Source: Methanoculleus sp. UBA77 (GTDB lineage Archaea; Halobacteriota; Methanomicrobia; Methanomicrobiales; Methanoculleaceae). Taken from it: a stretch of DNA of 7,169 nt. The notes under the pieces are model-generated. The model searched no databases, was not told where the DNA came from, and saw only the letters and a program-made list of their open reading frames with translations. Made by a program: the position numbers and the translations under genes. Below, piece after piece: positions 1-6,302 of the stretch (position 1 is its first letter; the number at the start of each line of letters is the position of its first letter). The stretch spans positions 6,176-13,344 of the forward strand of contig DALN01000169.1 of assembly GCA_002499455.1 (NCBI GenBank), given 5' to 3'.

Positions 1-221
1 CGCTCGCCGTCCGAGAGGATGGTATCGAGGTGCTCCATCGAGGAGATGACGAAGTTGAGGGTCTTGAGCTTGCCATCTTCGGCGGCGTACCGGAAGTTGA
101 CCATCTGAATGCCGTTTTCCGCACAAAAACGGATGATGTCTTCCCTGGTAAACTCCGCCGGGTCTTTCTTGAGATAACGAACCAGATCGTTGGGGTTCAT
201 CAGAATCTCGGAATCTCTCAT
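1..221 (-). CDS. glnA: Glutamine synthetase, type I, N-terminal part (runs off the left edge)
   Basis: Only the first 73 codons are inside the window; the gene continues to the left of base 1. The translation has the N-terminal features of type I glutamine synthetase: a short helix (NPNDLVRYLKK), a segment about an internal enzyme face (IQMVNFRYAAEDGKLKTLNF), then SSMEHLDTILSDGE, which in the family leads directly into the VDGSS loop. The enzyme makes glutamine from glutamate, ammonia and ATP in the cytoplasm and is the main ammonium-assimilation step in methanogens. The start at 221 (MRDSEILMNPND) lies about 27 bases from a TATA box, so the mRNA would be leaderless or nearly so. A second ATG at 200 (MNPNDLV) would give a leader of about 25 bases, but neither start has a clear ribosome binding site. 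The active-site residues are outside the window, so activity cannot be judged here. Confidence 0.88.
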   Translation of the reverse strand, partial: MRDSEILMNPNDLVRYLKKDPAEFTREDIIRFCAENGIQMVNFRYAAEDGKLKTLNFVISSMEHLDTILSDGE

Positions 222-231
222 ATTTCCGTAC

Positions 232-245
232 CGTTGGTTTCAACG
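232..245. promoter_or_regulatory. Inverted repeat between the glnA TATA box and start (candidate operator)
   Basis: CGTTG-GTTT-CAACG is a perfect 5-bp inverted repeat with a 4-base spacer. It touches the edge of the TATA box (245-252) and ends 11 bases before the glnA start, where a repressor would block transcription initiation. Methanogen glnA is known to be repressed by NrpR in some lineages, but this repeat does not match the published GGAA-N6-TTCC or GGTA-N6-TACC operators, so the binding protein is unknown. Short arms mean it could be chance. Confidence 0.35.
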
Positions 246-252
246 ATATAAA
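245..252 (-). promoter_or_regulatory. TATA box of glnA
   Basis: On the minus strand this reads TTTATATC, close to the archaeal box A consensus TTTATATA, with an A-rich run (about 260-266) upstream that could be part of the BRE. Its centre is about 27 bases from the glnA ATG at 221, so transcription should start at or within a few bases of that ATG. Confidence 0.65.
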
Positions 253-384
253 ATGGTGGCTTTTTTCCCTGCGCCCGTCCCGGCGGAGGCATCCGGTGCC
301 GGGCCGCAGGAAGGGCTTCCCGGCATACGGGGGACCGGGCGGATCGAAAACCCCCTGGATCACGGCAGGAGAGGGCTGAGGATT

Positions 385-418
385 GAACCGTCTCCCCCTG
401 CGCGGGAGATAACGGTTC
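385..418. repeat. 12-bp bulged inverted repeat between the M28 peptidase gene and glnA
   Basis: GAACCG-TCTCCC (385-396) pairs with GGGAGA (404-409) and CGGTTC (413-418). The loop is 7 bases (397-403) and a 3-base bulge TAA (410-412) sits on one side. It begins 43 bases past the stop of the M28 peptidase gene on the minus strand. It could be a transcript 3'-end stabiliser or terminator hairpin, but no T-tract follows it on the minus strand. It is also about 165 bases upstream of the glnA start. Confidence 0.45.
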
Positions 419-460
419 CGTTCGACGGGAGACCCGGAATAGCCGGCCCATCACCGTACG

Positions 461-1459
461 CTACCCGGCTGCCGGACCCTCCGAGACGGAGTATTCCACC
501 ATGCCGTCCCGGAGCCCGGCCGTCTCCGAGAGTGTTGAAAGGCCGAGCCGGGCGTTCTTCGCGGCGTACTCGAACGAGACGTGCTCGATGGTGTCGTCCG
601 GGGTATGCGCCGGGCCGTGCTCCTCGCAGTGGGTCGCCACGGTCGGGAATCCTCGGTCCCGGAAGGAGATATGGTCCGAGGCGCAGGTGTGGCGGTTCTC
701 GGTCAGGATAAGATTGATCCCGTAGCGGACGTTACGCTCCGCCATGAGAACCGCAATCTCCCAGGAACGTTCGTCGTGGACGATATCAAGGATGGAACGG
801 CTCTCCGGGTCGTGGCAGGCCGAGTCGTAGTTGAAGTAGAGCACGACCGGGACCGAGCGGTTCCTGGCCTCCTCCGCATATCCGGCGCTGCCGTACCCCC
901 CATCCTCTTCAGCGTTCCAGAATCCGAACTGCACCGTCCGGTTAAACGAGTGCTGGCTCATGACCCGGGCGAGCTCGAGCACGATCGCGACGCCGCACCC
1001 GTTGTCGGTAGCCCCGGGGGCCCGGTCGGGGTCAGAAGACGTGCTGTCGTAGTGCGCTCCCACCACGACGATCTCCCGTGCTGCCCTGCCGCTGCCGGGG
1101 AGGGTCGCAACAACGTTCCGGAGGTCCCCGCCCTGGAACTCCACGGTGAGGCCCGGGATCTCGCTAAATCTCCGGTAGAGATACTCGCCGGCCTCCCGGT
1201 TGCCCTCCGTGCCGTATACCCGGGTCGGGATCTCCTGCAGGTCATACGTCGTGTTCCAGAGTTCGGTCTCGTTGATCTCTGCAAGCATTGCGGCAACGGC
1301 GGGCTCATACCTCTCCCGATCCACAGGAGTGCCGGCGGCGGCCGCCGGAGCGGCCGTGAGCAGAAGGGCCGTAACGGTAAGCAGCACGGCGCAGGAGAGC
1401 AGCCTCCGGAGGCGAATTGTCTTTCGGAGACGCCTGTCATCTCTTGGGGTGCATATCAT
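461..1459 (-). CDS. Secreted M28-family zinc peptidase (aminopeptidase-like)
   Basis: A 332-residue exported metallopeptidase. Residues 11-19 are arginine/lysine-rich, 20-37 are hydrophobic, and a signal peptidase site is likely near residues 40-43 (AAPAAAAG), so the mature protein works outside the membrane. The M28 co-catalytic two-zinc ligands are all visible: H136 in GAHYDST, D152 in GATDNGCG, the E184-E185 pair in FWNAEEDGG (catalytic base plus ligand), D212 in NYDSA, and H285 in HTPDD. The family SDHxxF motif is at 261-266. By family it should release N-terminal residues from peptides; the substrate cannot be told. Length fits a single M28 domain with a short N-terminal helix region (45-105). 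The ATG at 1459 has only a weak ribosome binding site but leaves a normal signal peptide. The gene stands alone, divergent from the UPF0216 gene. Confidence 0.9.
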   Translation of the reverse strand: MICTPRDDRRLRKTIRLRRLLSCAVLLTVTALLLTAAPAAAAGTPVDRERYEPAVAAMLAEINETELWNTTYDLQEIPTRVYGTEGNREAGEYLYRRFSEIPGLTVEFQGGDLRNVVATLPGSGRAAREIVVVGAHYDSTSSDPDRAPGATDNGCGVAIVLELARVMSQHSFNRTVQFGFWNAEEDGGYGSAGYAEEARNRSVPVVLYFNYDSACHDPESRSILDIVHDERSWEIAVLMAERNVRYGINLILTENRHTCASDHISFRDRGFPTVATHCEEHGPAHTPDDTIEHVSFEYAAKNARLGLSTLSETAGLRDGMVEYSVSEGPAAG

Positions 1460-1497
1460 GGGTTACCACGCAGGGGACGCCATTTAGGTCCGGGAGT

Positions 1498-1504
1498 TCA
1501 TAAA
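1498..1504 (-). promoter_or_regulatory. Possible TATA element of the M28 peptidase gene
   Basis: TTTATGA on the minus strand, about 42 bases ahead of the start at 1459, would give a leader of about 16 bases. A second candidate, CTAAATGG at 1481-1488, would make the mRNA leaderless. Neither is a strong match, so the choice is open. Confidence 0.35.
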
Positions 1505-1522
1505 CCTTCGTCCGGGGCCAGG

Positions 1523-1529
1523 TATATAT
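1523..1529 (+). promoter_or_regulatory. TATA box of the UPF0216 gene
   Basis: TATATAT in the context GGTATATATCGC is a strong archaeal TATA match in a GC-rich region. Transcription should start near 1552, giving a leader of about 39 bases that contains the ribosome binding site AGGAG at 1580-1584, six bases before the ATG at 1591. Confidence 0.6.
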
Positions 1530-1590
1530 CGCATGGCAGAGACTCGTCTGTACACCGGCCCCAAAGGGCGATAACCACCAGGAGCATACC

Positions 1591-2022
1591 ATGCCCGTGC
1601 GACCATCAGCAGGCGACGAATCGACCCTTTTGCGGTGGATGCGTCTTGAGATCGGCAGGATCAACGACGGTATCGTTTCGGAGCGCAAACGCCTCTCCCG
1701 GCTCCTGCGCGAGGAGCGTCCGTCATCCGTCACGAAGGGCGGGGAACCGTACGACTTCGACCGGGAGATCCTCGCGAGGCTGAAAGAGGCTCTTCCCGAG
1801 GCGCTGCAGAGGCGTCTCCGGGTCCCGATCCTCTTCTACTTCGACTCCACCGTCCCGGACAGTCTCTTCCTTGCGGACGAGACTGCGCTGGAAGCCCTCC
1901 AGTGCCTCGAAGAGATCAGCCCGCTCCGCAGGATGCGGAACGGGAGGCTCTGGGTGGCAAAACCCCTCGTCTATACCATCATGAACCGCTACCCGACGAT
2001 CGTGCAGATCGTCATGGGGTGA
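1591..2022 (+). CDS. DUF61 / UPF0216 family protein, function unknown
   Basis: A 143-residue soluble protein with the pattern of the archaeal UPF0216 (DUF61) family: an N-terminal helix with the conserved LEIGRINDGI and ERKRLSRLL blocks (19-39), an acidic linker with YDFDREIL (54-61), a short strand VPILFYFDS (78-86), and a C-terminal block KPLVYTIMNRYPTIVQIVMG (124-143) that closes the domain. The length matches the family. No catalytic motif is visible, and I know of no established role for the family, so none is assigned. The start is well supported: AGGAG at 1580-1584 and a strong TATA box at 1523-1529. The gene is single, divergent from the M28 peptidase and convergent with the small uncertain gene that ends at 2032, leaving only 9 bases between the stops. 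Confidence 0.82.
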   Translation: MPVRPSAGDESTLLRWMRLEIGRINDGIVSERKRLSRLLREERPSSVTKGGEPYDFDREILARLKEALPEALQRRLRVPILFYFDSTVPDSLFLADETALEALQCLEEISPLRRMRNGRLWVAKPLVYTIMNRYPTIVQIVMG

Positions 2023-2031
2023 AGAGCGGCC

Positions 2032-2307
2032 TTATACCGAAAAAGAGAGGATGTTTCCCCCGGAGGGGGAGGCCTGAACGCCTATCAACAACCGGACCTC
2101 GGGGTGCAGGACGACGGCGGCATCTGCGGCCGGGGAGAGGTCGTTGGCCGGATAATCCACGTGCCGTCCTTCGCCGGCCGATGAGGTCGCAGGAGACGAC
2201 CCAACCTGCGGCCCGACGATGATGCAGGCCAGCAACCCGCTGATGACCAGGGCCTTGATGGCGATGGTCAGGAGTGCAACCATGTTCTGCTGGGAGATCT
2301 CAATCAC
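2032..2307 (-). CDS. Uncertain small membrane protein or lipoprotein
   Basis: A 91-codon reading frame that starts with GTG at 2307, or 83 codons from the ATG at 2283. Near the N-terminus is a hydrophobic stretch, residues 9-32 (MVALLTIAIKALVISGLLAC), ending in LLAC, which resembles a lipobox with Cys28. The rest is Gly/Ser/Ala/Pro-rich, polar and low in complexity, as in small archaeal surface lipoproteins. I recognise no family. In favour: a TATA-like TAAATATC at 2330-2337 is about 26 bases from the GTG, which would make it leaderless, and it fills the gap between two genes. Against: a hairpin plus T5 tract on the same strand (2040-2070) falls inside the last 13 codons, and the only good ribosome binding sequence (GAGGTGAT) overlaps the GTG itself. 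It could be a chance frame. Confidence 0.45.
   Translation of the reverse strand: MIEISQQNMVALLTIAIKALVISGLLACIIVGPQVGSSPATSSAGEGRHVDYPANDLSPAADAAVVLHPEVRLLIGVQASPSGGNILSFSV
2040..2070 (-). terminator. Hairpin followed by a T5 tract
   Basis: On the minus strand, TCCCCC-TCC-GGGGGA (2070-2056, 6-bp stem, 3-base loop) is followed 11 bases later by CTCTCTTTTT (T5 at 2044-2040). Archaeal termination depends on T-rich tracts, so this could end a minus-strand transcript from the small gene, although it lies just inside that frame. The plus-strand UPF0216 transcript would also carry the stem, but without a T-tract. Confidence 0.35.
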
Positions 2308-2329
2308 CTCGCACGCAGGTGGCGGGGGT

Positions 2330-2337
2330 GATATTTA
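2330..2337 (-). promoter_or_regulatory. TATA-like element ahead of the small membrane protein gene
   Basis: TAAATATC on the minus strand, in an AT-richer patch. It is spaced about 26 bases from the GTG at 2307, the distance expected for a leaderless archaeal transcript. Confidence 0.4.
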
Positions 2338-2364
2338 GGTCTTGTGAAGGATCTCCTATTGAGT

Positions 2365-2393
2365 GCTATAGTTTGTTACGAATACTCTATAGC
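2365..2393. repeat. 7-bp inverted repeat just after the MerR-like gene
   Basis: GCTATAG (2365-2371) and CTATAGC (2387-2393) form a perfect inverted repeat around a 15-base spacer. It starts 5 bases past the stop of the MerR-like gene on the minus strand and lies 28 bases upstream of the TATA-like element at 2330-2337. It sits in the most AT-rich patch of the region. It may be a transcript-end structure or a protein-binding site; no T-tract follows. Confidence 0.4.
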
Positions 2394-2398
2394 CGTCA

Positions 2399-2977
2399 TC
2401 AGGAACGGCTGTTGCCCTTCCCGAAGGACCGCCTGACCCGTTCAAGCGCCGGGAGGGTGGCCTCGTCCATCCGCCGGTCGAAGTAGTCCACCCACTCCGC
2501 GACGACCGCGAGCTGCTCCTGCTGCCGGTCGAGGCGCGCCTCGAGGCGGTCGAGGGTCTTCTGGAACCGTGCGGCCTCTTCTCCTCTCATCAGGCGCTCC
2601 CGTTCGAGGTCTTCGGCCAGTTGCCCTATCCGACGTTCCTGCCGGGCCAGGGTCTCCTGCATCACCCGGAACTCGATCACCGTCTCGACGGGGAGGGCAA
2701 CGCCGGTCCGGGCAACCTCTTCCGCCGGCTCCTCCGGCGGAGCCTGTTTCTTGCCGGACCGGACCTCGTTCTCGACCTCTTCGGGGGTGAAGCCCTTCCC
2801 GGAGAGCTCGACCAGTTCCTGCACGATCCGGACCGCTTTCTCCGGGAAGAGTTTGACCCGGCCGATGGTCCGGTAGGTAAAGAGGCTGTCGTAGGTCCGG
2901 ATGAGTGCCCGGACGTCCTGCTCGGAGATCCCGGTGAGGTCCGCGATATCGCCGATCTTGAGTTCCTTCTCGCTCAC
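2399..2977 (-). CDS. MerR-like helix-turn-helix protein with a C-terminal coiled coil
   Basis: A 192-residue protein from the GTG at 2977. Residues 6-72 match a MerR-type winged helix: LKIGDIADLTGISEQDVRAL is the helix-turn-helix, TYRTIGRVKLFPEKAVRIV the wing and following helix, and GFTPEEVENEV the end of the domain. A charged, proline-containing linker follows (about 76-100), then a long heptad-like helix rich in E, R, Q and L (about 103-160) that should dimerise, and a basic tail. No ligand-binding or metal-binding effector domain is seen, so it may act as a structural or constitutive DNA binder. The GTG is preferred because GAGGGTGA lies just ahead of it. The same frame extends to an ATG at 3031, but that is too close to the likely TATA box; ATG 2995 is another option. 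It diverges from the ygjP-like gene. Confidence 0.75.
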   Translation of the reverse strand: MSEKELKIGDIADLTGISEQDVRALIRTYDSLFTYRTIGRVKLFPEKAVRIVQELVELSGKGFTPEEVENEVRSGKKQAPPEEPAEEVARTGVALPVETVIEFRVMQETLARQERRIGQLAEDLERERLMRGEEAARFQKTLDRLEARLDRQQEQLAVVAEWVDYFDRRMDEATLPALERVRRSFGKGNSRS

Positions 2978-3048
2978 GGTTGTCACCCTCTGCATCTGCC
3001 CGGGGCAGACCCCGGGCGGGAGCCGTACCATACATTTGTCGCCATCGG

Positions 3049-3059
3049 GTATAGTATAC
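3049..3059. promoter_or_regulatory. Symmetric TATA element shared by two divergent genes
   Basis: GTATAGTATAC is palindromic around its central base, so it reads as a TATA box on both strands. Transcription leftward would begin near 3029, which rules out the ATG at 3031 for the MerR-like gene and fits the GTG at 2977. Transcription rightward would begin near 3080, ahead of the ygjP-like ATG at 3108. No other good TATA match is seen for either gene. Confidence 0.5.
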
Positions 3060-3107
3060 GTGCCGGATCACGGGGTTTTTCCGGCTGCACCGCCCAGTAC
3101 TGATTCG

Positions 3108-3791
3108 ATGAACCGGAGGGGAGAGGAGAGGCGTCCGGACGGCACGATCGTCATCCGCAAGGCGGTGCGCTCCGCCCGGCTCCAGGTGCGGCCGGACGGG
3201 ACCGTACGGGTGGTTGCCCCTCGCTCCTTCGACGTCGAGGGGTTTCTCACGCACCATGCCGCCTGGATAGCGGAGCGGCGCAGGGAACTCGACAGCCTCG
3301 CCGCCGGTGGATGCGGGAAGGAAGACCGGCTCCTCCTTCGCGGGCAGTTCTACACCCTCGCCCCCGGCCCGCAGTTCGCGATCGACGAGGCCTCCCGCAC
3401 CGTCGCCTGCCCGTCGGTCTCCGTCCTCCGGGAGTGCCTTGCCCGGATGCTGAAAGAGGAGGCACGGAGCCGCCTCGCGGCCCTCCCCGATCTTGCGGGA
3501 TCGGGGCCGGGAAGGATAGCGGTGAAACTCCAGAAGACCCGGTGGGGGAGCTGCTCGACGCTCGGGAACATCAACCTCAACCTCCGCGTGATGGCCCTCC
3601 CCGGCACCCTCCGGGAGTACATCGTCGTCCACGAGGCGGCCCACCTCCGCGAACAGAACCACTCAAAAAGGTTCTGGCACCTCGTCGGCGACCACTACCC
3701 CGGATACCGGGCGGCCGAGGCCGAACTGCGGCGCTACTGGGTCATCCTGGAACGGAACCGCGTCTGGGGATCGCTCGGGGAGACGGGGTGA
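3108..3791 (+). CDS. YgjP-like M48 zinc metallopeptidase (DUF45 / SprT-like fold)
   Basis: A 227-residue soluble protein of the YgjP/DUF45 family. Zinc ligands and catalytic residue are intact: H175-E176-A-A-H179 in VVHEAAHLREQNHSKRFW, with H185 in the NHSKRFW block as the third ligand. The family RWGSCS motif is at 145-150. The N-terminal half has the usual beta-rich part (RSARLQVRPDGTVRVVAPRS, about 21-40) and a helix with AAWIAERRREL. By family this is a metal-dependent hydrolase, and E. coli YgjP is often neighboured by nucleic-acid processing genes, but the substrate is not established. The same frame is open upstream into the MerR-like gene; the ATG at 3108 is chosen because the family begins there and because it follows the TATA element by the right distance. 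There is no clear ribosome binding site. The stop is only 7 bases from the stop of the convergent sensor gene. Confidence 0.88.
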   Translation: MNRRGEERRPDGTIVIRKAVRSARLQVRPDGTVRVVAPRSFDVEGFLTHHAAWIAERRRELDSLAAGGCGKEDRLLLRGQFYTLAPGPQFAIDEASRTVACPSVSVLRECLARMLKEEARSRLAALPDLAGSGPGRIAVKLQKTRWGSCSTLGNINLNLRVMALPGTLREYIVVHEAAHLREQNHSKRFWHLVGDHYPGYRAAEAELRRYWVILERNRVWGSLGETG

Positions 3792-3798
3792 GCAGAGA

Positions 3799-5394
3799 TC
3801 AGGAGTATCTCCGCCAGAACATCGAGAGTTTCCGCGACTCCGCCCACCGCTCGTCGAGCTGATCGATGATCCCGTTGATCCGCTGCACCTGCTGCCGGAT
3901 CTTCTCCTTCGTCTCGGCGTCGTCGAGCAGCTCGGCGCGGCCCATGATCGCCTGGAGCGGATTCCGGATATGGTCGGCGAGCAGGGCGAACTGCTCCATG
4001 TTCCGCTCGATCTGGCCGTACGCCTTGGATTTCAGGTCCTCGACCTCGCGCTGAGCGGTGATGTCCCGGGCGATGGTGATGATCCGCGCGACCTCGCCGT
4101 TGTCGAAGATCGGGATCCGCATCTCCCTGAAGGTCACGTTCCGGTCGCCGAGCCTGAGGGTCCGGTCCGACGTCAGCGGCCGGCCGGTGCGTATCACCCG
4201 CTCGTACTGCTGCCGGGCGGCAGGCGGAAGGAACGGGAGGACGGAGAAGAGGTCCCTCCCCACGACGTCCGTCTCAAGGCCGAGCTCCTCGCACCACGCG
4301 ATGAAGGCATCGTTCGCGAGGAGGAGAGTGAGGCGGGTATCGACGACGGTGACGGCATCGGTGATCGCATCGAGGACGATCTGGTAGAGGTCTTCGGATT
4401 CGCGGAAGAGGTACTCGGACTGTTTGCGGTCGAGCGCCCCGGCGATAATCTCGACGGCTGCAGAGAGGAGGGCAACATCCTCGTCTGCGAACCGGCCGTC
4501 GCCGGAGTTCCGGTCGAACCCGACAAACCCGACGACCGCTCCCTTCAGCCGGAGAGGGATCATCAGCGTCGCGGTGGCTCCCTGCCGCTTCAGGAGATCG
4601 CGTTCCTCCGGGTGCAGCCGCGCGTCCATGCCCGCACCGTCTACAAGCACCGTCTCCCCGTCGCGGATCCGGACGACCCACCACGGGAGAGCGTCTGCGA
4701 TGAGGTTCTGGAACTCCCCCCGGCGGGGTTTCTGCCCCGGAGCGCACCACTCATGTGTCGTCCCGAGGAGCGTCCCGGACTCGTTGAAGAGGGAGAGGCA
4801 GGAGCGGAACGCGCCGCATGCGCGCCCCAGGTCCTCAAGCGAAGCGTCGATTGCCGGATCGATCTCGCGCAGATCGACAAACCGGGCAGGCATCGCGGCA
4901 ATAGCCTTGTCGAGGCTGCGGTAACGGCCGGGCGCAGCCGCCTTCGCCCCTCCGGCGGCTTCGACGCAGGAGAGGATGAACCAGGTATCGCCGGTCTCCG
5001 AGTCGCGGACGGAGGCGATCGAGACCCGGACGTCGAACCGCGCTCCATCGCTCCGCCGGGCGACGACCGTCCCGCTCCACCGTCCGGCCGAGAGAGAGCA
5101 GCCGAGACCTTCCGGCCCCTCCCCCCCGGAGAACCAGAGGATCTCGACGGGCATGCCGATCACGCTCTCCCGGTCATGGCCCCACAGGGCAAGCAGCGCA
5201 TCGTTGGCAACGGTGATCCGCCCCTCCCGGTCGATGATGCAGATCCCGGAGAGCGAGGTCTCTATCATCTCTGACAGCAGCAGGGCGGCAACATCCGGCG
5301 TCCCGGCGGCAGGGTCGTCTCGGCAGCCCTGATCGCCTCCCTGTCGTCCCTGGGGTTCACCCGTCGCGAACCACTCCACCAAATGCAGACCCAT
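3799..5394 (-). CDS. PAS-GAF-PAS sensor protein with H-box and no ATPase domain
   Basis: A 531-residue cytoplasmic sensor. Order: PAS 1 at about 38-144 (GICIIDREGRITVANDALL typical of the fold), GAF at about 158-322 (LMIPLRLKGAVVGFVGFDR is its closing strand pair), PAS 2 at about 332-448 ending in the PAC-type IARDITAQREVEDLK, then a terminal helix pair with an H-box ADHIRNPLQAIMGRAELL carrying H475. The protein ends about 55 residues after that histidine, so the HATPase_c domain of a histidine kinase is absent, and no ATPase lies nearby. It has no membrane segment. Such proteins are common in Methanomicrobiales, where the short H-box tail is conserved. It may be a phosphoacceptor or a dimer partner of a separate kinase. 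Start: ATG 5394 follows GGGGTGATC at a good distance; the frame also extends to an ATG at 5478 with no ribosome binding site, which would add 28 residues. Confidence 0.82.
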   Translation of the reverse strand: MGLHLVEWFATGEPQGRQGGDQGCRDDPAAGTPDVAALLLSEMIETSLSGICIIDREGRITVANDALLALWGHDRESVIGMPVEILWFSGGEGPEGLGCSLSAGRWSGTVVARRSDGARFDVRVSIASVRDSETGDTWFILSCVEAAGGAKAAAPGRYRSLDKAIAAMPARFVDLREIDPAIDASLEDLGRACGAFRSCLSLFNESGTLLGTTHEWCAPGQKPRRGEFQNLIADALPWWVVRIRDGETVLVDGAGMDARLHPEERDLLKRQGATATLMIPLRLKGAVVGFVGFDRNSGDGRFADEDVALLSAAVEIIAGALDRKQSEYLFRESEDLYQIVLDAITDAVTVVDTRLTLLLANDAFIAWCEELGLETDVVGRDLFSVLPFLPPAARQQYERVIRTGRPLTSDRTLRLGDRNVTFREMRIPIFDNGEVARIITIARDITAQREVEDLKSKAYGQIERNMEQFALLADHIRNPLQAIMGRAELLDDAETKEKIRQQVQRINGIIDQLDERWAESRKLSMFWRRYS

Positions 5395-5594
5395 CCAGAT
5401 CACCCCGGGCCGGCGTCCCGGATCACGGCGTTCCACCGGTCCGTGCCACCGCGCGCGCTCGCTCCCCCGCTCCCCCATGCCGGGAGAGCCGGTCGGCCAG
5501 GATGATCAATCCCCCGTGTCGCATATCATCTTTTCGATCCGACCTGCGGCGGATAGATACCCGTTAGCAGGAAGGTGCGTGGTCCCCGGGCCGG

Positions 5595-6275
5595 TCAGGC
5601 GTTCGGCTCCCACACAAGCGACCGGTTCCGGTACATCATCAGGAGCGCGATGCCGATGAGGAAGAAGACCGCGAGCGAGACCCAGGGCCCGGCCCCGGCC
5701 GGGATGAGGCGCGTCACCCAGTCGATGCCGAGGGCGATGGCAAAACTCCCGATGATGCCGCCGATGGTGATGCAGGAGACGACCTCCATCTTCGTCATCC
5801 CGAGCATCCTCCCGAGGATGGAACTGACGATGCTCCCCGAACCGTCGAAGGGGAGGGCCACGAAGAGGATGAGGCCGACGAAGTAGAGCCGCTCAAGCCA
5901 CGGCCGGCGGTCGAGGAACGTCCTGCCCGCGACGACAAATCGCCGGACCCAGGGGCCGATGTAGGGGATGCGCAGGACGAGCGGAAAGTTCCAGGCCATG
6001 AAGAGCCCGCCGGCGAAGTCCAGGAACGCCAGGGCAGAGGCGATCAGCCACCAGGGAATGCCGAGGAGGATCGAGGCCGGGATGATCGTCTCCCGGCCGA
6101 GCGGCGGGACGACGTAGGCGACCATCATCCCGATGAGGAGGAACCACTGCTCCGCCGGGAGGAGGAACCAGACAGCGGCGAGGAAGGCCCCGCAGAGGAG
6201 GAACGGGACCGAGACCTTCGCGAGGCTCGTCGGGGCGTCGACCCCGTCGTCGTCCCATACGCCGGTCAGCCGCAT
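5595..6275 (-). CDS. Multi-pass membrane protein, small multidrug export (COG2426) type
   Basis: A 226-residue integral membrane protein with about six hydrophobic segments, roughly at 22-39, 44-59, 64-98, 128-142, 165-184 and 197-214. Two conserved-looking glycine/proline loops fit the PF06695 (small multidrug export) family: PPLGRETIIPASILLGIPWW at 57-76 and VALPFDGSGSIVSSILGRML at 139-158, each re-entrant-like and each followed by a helix. The family name is only a prediction; its real substrate is unknown, and this protein may simply be a conserved membrane protein. The tail carries positive charges (RNR at 216-218), which suggests a cytoplasmic C-terminus. The start at 6275 follows GGGG by 4 bases. 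It lies 27 bases after the ribL stop on the same strand, so it is probably the third gene of the JAMM-ribL operon. Confidence 0.6.
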   Translation of the reverse strand: MRLTGVWDDDGVDAPTSLAKVSVPFLLCGAFLAAVWFLLPAEQWFLLIGMMVAYVVPPLGRETIIPASILLGIPWWLIASALAFLDFAGGLFMAWNFPLVLRIPYIGPWVRRFVVAGRTFLDRRPWLERLYFVGLILFVALPFDGSGSIVSSILGRMLGMTKMEVVSCITIGGIIGSFAIALGIDWVTRLIPAGAGPWVSLAVFFLIGIALLMMYRNRSLVWEPNA

Positions 6276-6302
6276 GAACCCCGCCGCCCTCCGGTGCCGG
6301 GA

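Noticed and set aside
210..227. GGAA-N10-TTCC across the glnA start codon as an NrpR operator
   Set aside because: The known NrpR sites have a 6-base spacer; 10 bases does not fit.
218..454. A 78-codon minus-strand frame overlapping the glnA start
   Set aside because: It has no recognisable domain and no ribosome binding site, and it spans the glnA TATA box and the hairpin at 385-418.
1391..1403. LLSC in the M28 peptidase signal region as a lipobox, and the RR pair before it as a Tat motif
   Set aside because: The cysteine comes before, not after, the hydrophobic core, and the residues after RR do not fit the Tat consensus.
581..1783. A 400-codon open frame on the plus strand across the M28 peptidase gene
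   Set aside because: It is antisense to a gene whose zinc ligands are all intact and runs through the promoter region and into the UPF0216 gene in another frame.
2442..3662. A 406-codon open frame on the minus strand over the ygjP-like gene
   Set aside because: It covers both the divergent promoter region and parts of two genes with clear motifs; it is a composition artefact.
3970..5274. A 434-codon open frame on the plus strand, antisense to the sensor gene
   Set aside because: It has no domain pattern, is full of Arg/Pro/Asp runs typical of antisense frames in GC-rich DNA, and lies fully opposite a gene with clear PAS and GAF domains.
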